NCBI GenBank assembly: GCA_031270755.1
Contig: JAISWV010000210.1
Coordinates: 1-6,993, forward strand
Direction: 5' to 3'
DNA: 6,993 nucleotides
Origin: Synergistaceae bacterium
GTDB lineage: Bacteria > Synergistota > Synergistia > Synergistales > Aminobacteriaceae
Made by a program: the position numbers and the translations under genes. The notes under the pieces are model-generated. The model was not told the origin of the DNA. It saw only the letters and a list, made by a program, of their open reading frames with translations, and ran no database searches. Below, piece by piece: positions 4,435 through 6,993 of the stretch. The stretch's first letter is position 1. Every line of letters starts with the position of its first letter.

Positions 4435-5461
4435 CACGACCGGACACGGCAGCGGCGGCCGCCTGACACAGCAATTGACGCGGCGCATTCTGGACTGTTT
4501 CGAAACCGATTCCCGCAATCGCGCGTTTCGAAACGTTTCCCAACAAAGCGTTTCCCAACGAGGCGCTTTTCAAATGGAGGATTGCGCTTTTATCGGCGAC
4601 GATACGGCGGTTTCGATAGACGGATTCACCGTTTTTCCCCACGACTTCCCCGGCGGGGACATCGGTAAGCTGGCCGTGTGCGGATCCGCCAACGACTTGG
4701 CCGTGAGGGGAGTGCGGCCTCTGTTTTTGACGCTGGCGTTGATTATCGAAGAGGGACTGGACCTGGCCGATTTAGACCGCTACATGGAAAGCGCGGCGCG
4801 CACGGCGTATGAAGGCGAAATTCAGCTGGTCGCGGGAGACACCAAGGTCGTCCCTCACGGTGCGGCCGACAAGCTCTTCGTCACCACCTGCGCCATGGGA
4901 AAAAGGGAATCTCCCCACGTTCTCCAGACCTCGAACTTGAAGGACGGCGACATTCTGATCCTTTCGACCTCGCCGGGACGGCATGGGGCGGCCTTGGCCG
5001 CGGCGCGCTTCGGCTTGGACGCCCCGGGTTTGCTGAGCGATTGCGCTCTTTTGTGGCCTGCGTTGAGCCCGCTTTTGAATTTCTCCGAGCTGCGGTGCAT
5101 GAGGGACTGCACCCGCGGCGGGCTGGGCACGGTTCTCTGCGAGTGGGCGGAGGCGTCGTCCCTGGGTATCGAGATCGTGGAGGCGGACATTCCCTCCAAC
5201 AGGGAGGTCGACTCCGTGTGCGACATCCTGGGCCTCGATCGTCTGTACTTGGCTTCGGAAGGATGCGCTCTGGCCGCCGTCGCCCCCGAACAGGCGGAGG
5301 AGTGCGCGGCCGCCCTTCGTCAAAGCCCGGCGTGCAAAGACGCGGCGATCATAGGCCGGGTCGCCGCCGTTCATCCCGGCATGGTGGGGATGAAGACCCG
5401 CATCGGAGGGCAGCGTTTCGTCGATATGCCCACAGGGGAGATATTGCCCCGAATTTGCTGA
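4415..5461 (+). CDS. hypE: [NiFe]-hydrogenase maturation protein HypE (carbamoyl dehydratase, cyanide donor)
   Basis: HypE takes a carbamoyl group from HypF on its C-terminal cysteine, dehydrates it with ATP to a thiocyanate and passes cyanide to the HypC-HypD iron. The 348-residue protein has the PurM/AIR-synthase fold motifs: GHGSGGRL at 10-17, FPGGDIGKLAVCG at about 78-90, NDLAVRG at 93-99, EEGLDL at 112-117, GDTKVV at 141-146 and AADKLF soon after. It ends exactly in the catalytic PRIC (Cys348). An aspartate in the VSIDGF segment (about 66-71) stands where the family has TDS, probably a metal/ATP ligand. Residues about 31-55 are divergent and contain a 5-residue duplication. The ATG at 4415 is preferred because it forms the ATGA overlap with hypD; ATG 4427 (M5) is the other candidate and lies closer to the conserved N-terminus. 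There is no strong Shine-Dalgarno site, so translation likely depends on ribosomes finishing hypD. HypF, the carbamoyl donor, is not in the window. Confidence 0.97.
   Translation: MKISMKITTGHGSGGRLTQQLTRRILDCFETDSRNRAFRNVSQQSVSQRGAFQMEDCAFIGDDTAVSIDGFTVFPHDFPGGDIGKLAVCGSANDLAVRGVRPLFLTLALIIEEGLDLADLDRYMESAARTAYEGEIQLVAGDTKVVPHGAADKLFVTTCAMGKRESPHVLQTSNLKDGDILILSTSPGRHGAALAAARFGLDAPGLLSDCALLWPALSPLLNFSELRCMRDCTRGGLGTVLCEWAEASSLGIEIVEADIPSNREVDSVCDILGLDRLYLASEGCALAAVAPEQAEECAAALRQSPACKDAAIIGRVAAVHPGMVGMKTRIGGQRFVDMPTGEILPRIC
4534..4563 (+). repeat. 15-bp imperfect tandem duplication inside hypE
   Basis: CGTTTCCCAACAAAG (4534-4548) is followed directly by CGTTTCCCAACGAGG (4549-4563), 13 of 15 bases identical. 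It encodes VSQQS then VSQRG in a variable linker between the GHGSGG and FPGGD motifs, so it is in frame and outside the conserved core. Confidence 0.9.
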
Positions 5462-5544
5462 AAGGATTCAGAATATGCTCATATACTACCAAAATCCCAA
5501 GTCCCGAGTCCCGAAAACCCGCAAGATTGTCTCGTTAAATTTTT

Positions 5545-5579
5545 GTTGACTTTCTCAACGCGAGGAATAACCTATTGTT
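5545..5579 (+). promoter_or_regulatory. Copy 2 of the shared motif, candidate iorA promoter
   Basis: TTGACT at 5546-5551 matches a -35 at five of six positions. At 17 nt spacing the -10 would be AACCTA, which is poor; TATTGT (5573-5578) is better but 21 nt away. GTTGA and TCAAC (5545-5549, 5555-5559) form a small inverted repeat. The blocks match 2797-2817. The start of iorA lies about 70 nt downstream, a reasonable distance for a promoter. Confidence 0.3.
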
Positions 5580-5634
5580 GTCACTTCAATGTGGCTCATA
5601 ACCAGCTGAAGCTCTGAGCGGTCATCCAAAGACG

Positions 5635-5642
5635 AAGGGGTG
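5635..5642 (+). promoter_or_regulatory. Ribosome binding site of iorA
   Basis: AAGGGGTG lies 5 nt before the ATG at 5648. It supports that start even though it gives a 20-residue N-terminal extension not usual in the family. Confidence 0.7.
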
Positions 5643-5647
5643 TTAAG

Positions 5648-6993
5648 ATGAACAGAGAAGCTCCGAACGCTGAAGCTCCAAGTAAAAACAGCGGAAAAGA
5701 CACGCGCAAAAAGGCCTTGCTTCTTGGAAACGAGGCGATAGCTCAAGCTGTGGTCGCCGCAGGGTGTCAGGTGGCCACCGCCTATCCGGGCACTCCGTCC
5801 TCGGAAATCCTGCCTGCCATAGCCGCCTGCGCGGACAGGCTCGCCGCGCCGACGGTGGTGGAGTGGGGAGCCAACGAGAAAGTGGCCTTCGAGATGGCTC
5901 TGGCGGCGACCTTTACGGGGGCCCGGGCTTGCGCCGCCATGAAGCAAGTGGGATTGAACGTCGCTGCCGACCCGTTCATGAGCGGGGCTCTTTTTCAGCT
6001 CAAAGGGGGTATGCTCCTGATCTCCGCCGACGATCCAGGGCCGCACAGTTCCCAGAACGAGCAAGACAGCCGTTTTTTTGCCATGTTCGCCAAGGTGCCC
6101 TGCCTGGACCCGTCGGACGCCCTGGAGGCATCTGCTATGGTGAAGGACGCCTACGCGCTCTCGGAAAAACACGGAATCATCGTCATGCTGCGCCCGACGA
6201 CGCGGATCGCTCACTGCCGCCAATCCATCGAGGTGGTGGAGGGCTTTGAACCCGGCTCCTCCGTCAAGTTCGACCGCGACCCCAACCGTTGGACCCAGCT
6301 TCCCGCCTTGGTGCGCATCGCGCATCCCCGGCACAACGCCAGAATCGCAAAAATCCGCGAAGAATTCGAGGCGGACTGGGGCGCGTACAACTACGAATTA
6401 CCGGCCAAGGGCAAGGCGAGACTGGGCGTCATCGCGGGAGGCGTCGTTTTCTCCATGCTCCGGGACCTCATGGAGGAATGGGGGCGGGAGGACATCGCCA
6501 TTCTGAAGATCGGAACCCCTTATCCTCTTCCCCACAGGCTGGTGGAGGACTTCATCGCCCGGCACGAAAACGTTCTCGTCCTGGAGGAGACTTATCCCGT
6601 CATCGAGTTGCAGCTTTTCGACCGCGCGAAGGTGAACGGACGCTGGAACGACGTTGTTCCCAGCGCCGGCGAGCTTCTGCCCGAGGTGATCGAGAAAATC
6701 GTCCTCTCTCAACTGGGGGAGGCGGTCTCGAAACCGGACTCGTCCCAGCTTTCGGCCGCCGTGGAAGAACTGCGTCTGACTCCCCGAAAGCCACAGCTTT
6801 GCGCGGGCTGCCCCCACCGCAGCAGCTTCTTTTCCATTCGCAAGGCGATCCCCGGCGCCGTCAATCCCTCGGATATCGGCTGCTACACCTTGGGCATCAA
6901 CCAGAAAGGCTTGGACACGAGCCTATGCATGGGCGGAGCCGTCACCGTGTCGTCGGGCCTCTATATGGCCCACAAGGCCGCGGGGCAGGAGCG
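5648..6993 (+). CDS. iorA: Indolepyruvate:ferredoxin oxidoreductase alpha subunit IorA (cut by right window edge)
   Basis: With IorB, this TPP and iron-sulfur enzyme oxidatively decarboxylates aryl-2-oxoacids such as indolepyruvate and phenylpyruvate to aryl-acetyl-CoA, reducing ferredoxin during aromatic amino-acid fermentation. The open frame runs 448 codons to the edge with no stop; the family is usually about 600 residues or more. Seen in order: KKALLLGNEAIAQAVVAAG (about 21-39), AYPGTPSSEIL, then EWGANEKVAFEMA (Glu72; Glu77 as likely TPP-activating residue), the ACAAMKQVGLNVAADPF strand, SADDPGPHSSQNEQDSR, the middle domain, and the TPP-domain opening LCAGCPHRSSFFSI (Cys385, Cys388, His390) followed by DIGCYTLG and LCMGGAV. 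The TPP pocket's end and the C-terminal double [4Fe-4S] ferredoxin domain lie beyond the window. Residues 1-20 form a low-complexity extension (EAPNAEAPSKNSGKD). A separate gap and binding site suggest it is not part of the hyp operon; iorB probably follows. Confidence 0.95.
   Translation, partial: MNREAPNAEAPSKNSGKDTRKKALLLGNEAIAQAVVAAGCQVATAYPGTPSSEILPAIAACADRLAAPTVVEWGANEKVAFEMALAATFTGARACAAMKQVGLNVAADPFMSGALFQLKGGMLLISADDPGPHSSQNEQDSRFFAMFAKVPCLDPSDALEASAMVKDAYALSEKHGIIVMLRPTTRIAHCRQSIEVVEGFEPGSSVKFDRDPNRWTQLPALVRIAHPRHNARIAKIREEFEADWGAYNYELPAKGKARLGVIAGGVVFSMLRDLMEEWGREDIAILKIGTPYPLPHRLVEDFIARHENVLVLEETYPVIELQLFDRAKVNGRWNDVVPSAGELLPEVIEKIVLSQLGEAVSKPDSSQLSAAVEELRLTPRKPQLCAGCPHRSSFFSIRKAIPGAVNPSDIGCYTLGINQKGLDTSLCMGGAVTVSSGLYMAHKAAGQE

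Larger units (their letters stand above)
5462..5647. other. Intergenic region between hypE and iorA
   Basis: This 186-base gap contains three tandem heptamers TCCC(A/G)A(G/A) at 5495-5515, the second copy of the shared GTTGACTTTC/CTATTGTT motif (5545-5579), and GCTGAAGCTC at 5605-5614, which recurs inside the start of iorA at 5669-5678. I see no intrinsic terminator after hypE, so read-through from hypE into iorA cannot be ruled out. Confidence 0.6.

Noticed and set aside
4772..5374. 200-codon minus-strand ORF opposite hypE
   Set aside because: It is antisense to hypE, with low-complexity composition and no recognisable motif.
5555..6334. 259-codon minus-strand ORF opposite iorA
   Set aside because: It is antisense to the conserved iorA frame and has no family similarity or clear binding site.
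1..6993. CRISPR array, tRNA or rRNA genes, complete insertion sequence
   Set aside because: No regularly spaced direct repeats, cloverleaf or rRNA signature, and no transposase were seen anywhere in the window.

Overview
The window is a stretch of bacterial chromosome. Its coding DNA is fairly GC-rich, and the gaps between genes are AT-rich. The gene content (NiFe-hydrogenase maturation factors, a ferredoxin-dependent indolepyruvate oxidoreductase and an HMG-CoA-synthase-like thiolase-fold protein) points to an anaerobic, amino-acid-fermenting bacterium. Something like a Synergistota member would fit, but that is an inference from gene content and overall impression, not from a marker gene.

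Layout. (1) 1-94, minus: the first 31 codons of a gene resembling the N-terminus of the HMG-CoA synthase family, running off the left edge. (2) 95-440: an AT-rich gap with one doubtful 41-codon ORF, a perfect palindrome and a 10-bp inverted repeat. (3) 443-696, minus: a decayed fragment of a large SNF2-type helicase (helicase-methylase) of the kind carried by conjugative elements and phages, with a single-base frameshift. (4) 860-2695, minus: a complete DEAD-box RNA helicase (DeaD/CsdA type) with a DbpA-like RNA-binding domain, closed by a clear intrinsic terminator at 776-811. (5) 2696-3097: a divergent intergenic region with candidate promoters for the helicase and the hyp operon. (6) 3098-5461, plus: hypC-hypD-hypE, tightly overlapping and surely one translationally coupled operon. 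(7) 5462-5647: a short gap holding tandem 7-mers and a candidate promoter. (8) 5648 to the right edge, plus: iorA, the alpha subunit of indolepyruvate:ferredoxin oxidoreductase, truncated by the window end.

How the genes work together. HypC, HypD and HypE form the core that builds the Fe(CN)2CO part of the [NiFe]-hydrogenase active site. HypE makes the thiocyanate/cyanide on its C-terminal cysteine, and the HypC-HypD complex carries the iron and receives the ligands. The hydrogenase subunits, hypA, hypB and hypF are not in this window. IorA, with an IorB partner expected beyond the edge, oxidises aryl-pyruvates from aromatic amino-acid fermentation and reduces ferredoxin, which a hydrogenase could then reoxidise; that link is inference.

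No clearly new biological system is visible. The points most worth a second look are the mobile-element remnant, a perfect 12-bp tandem duplication over the hypD stop/hypE start junction, a two-block motif shared by two intergenic regions, and repeated 10-mers in the hyp promoter region.
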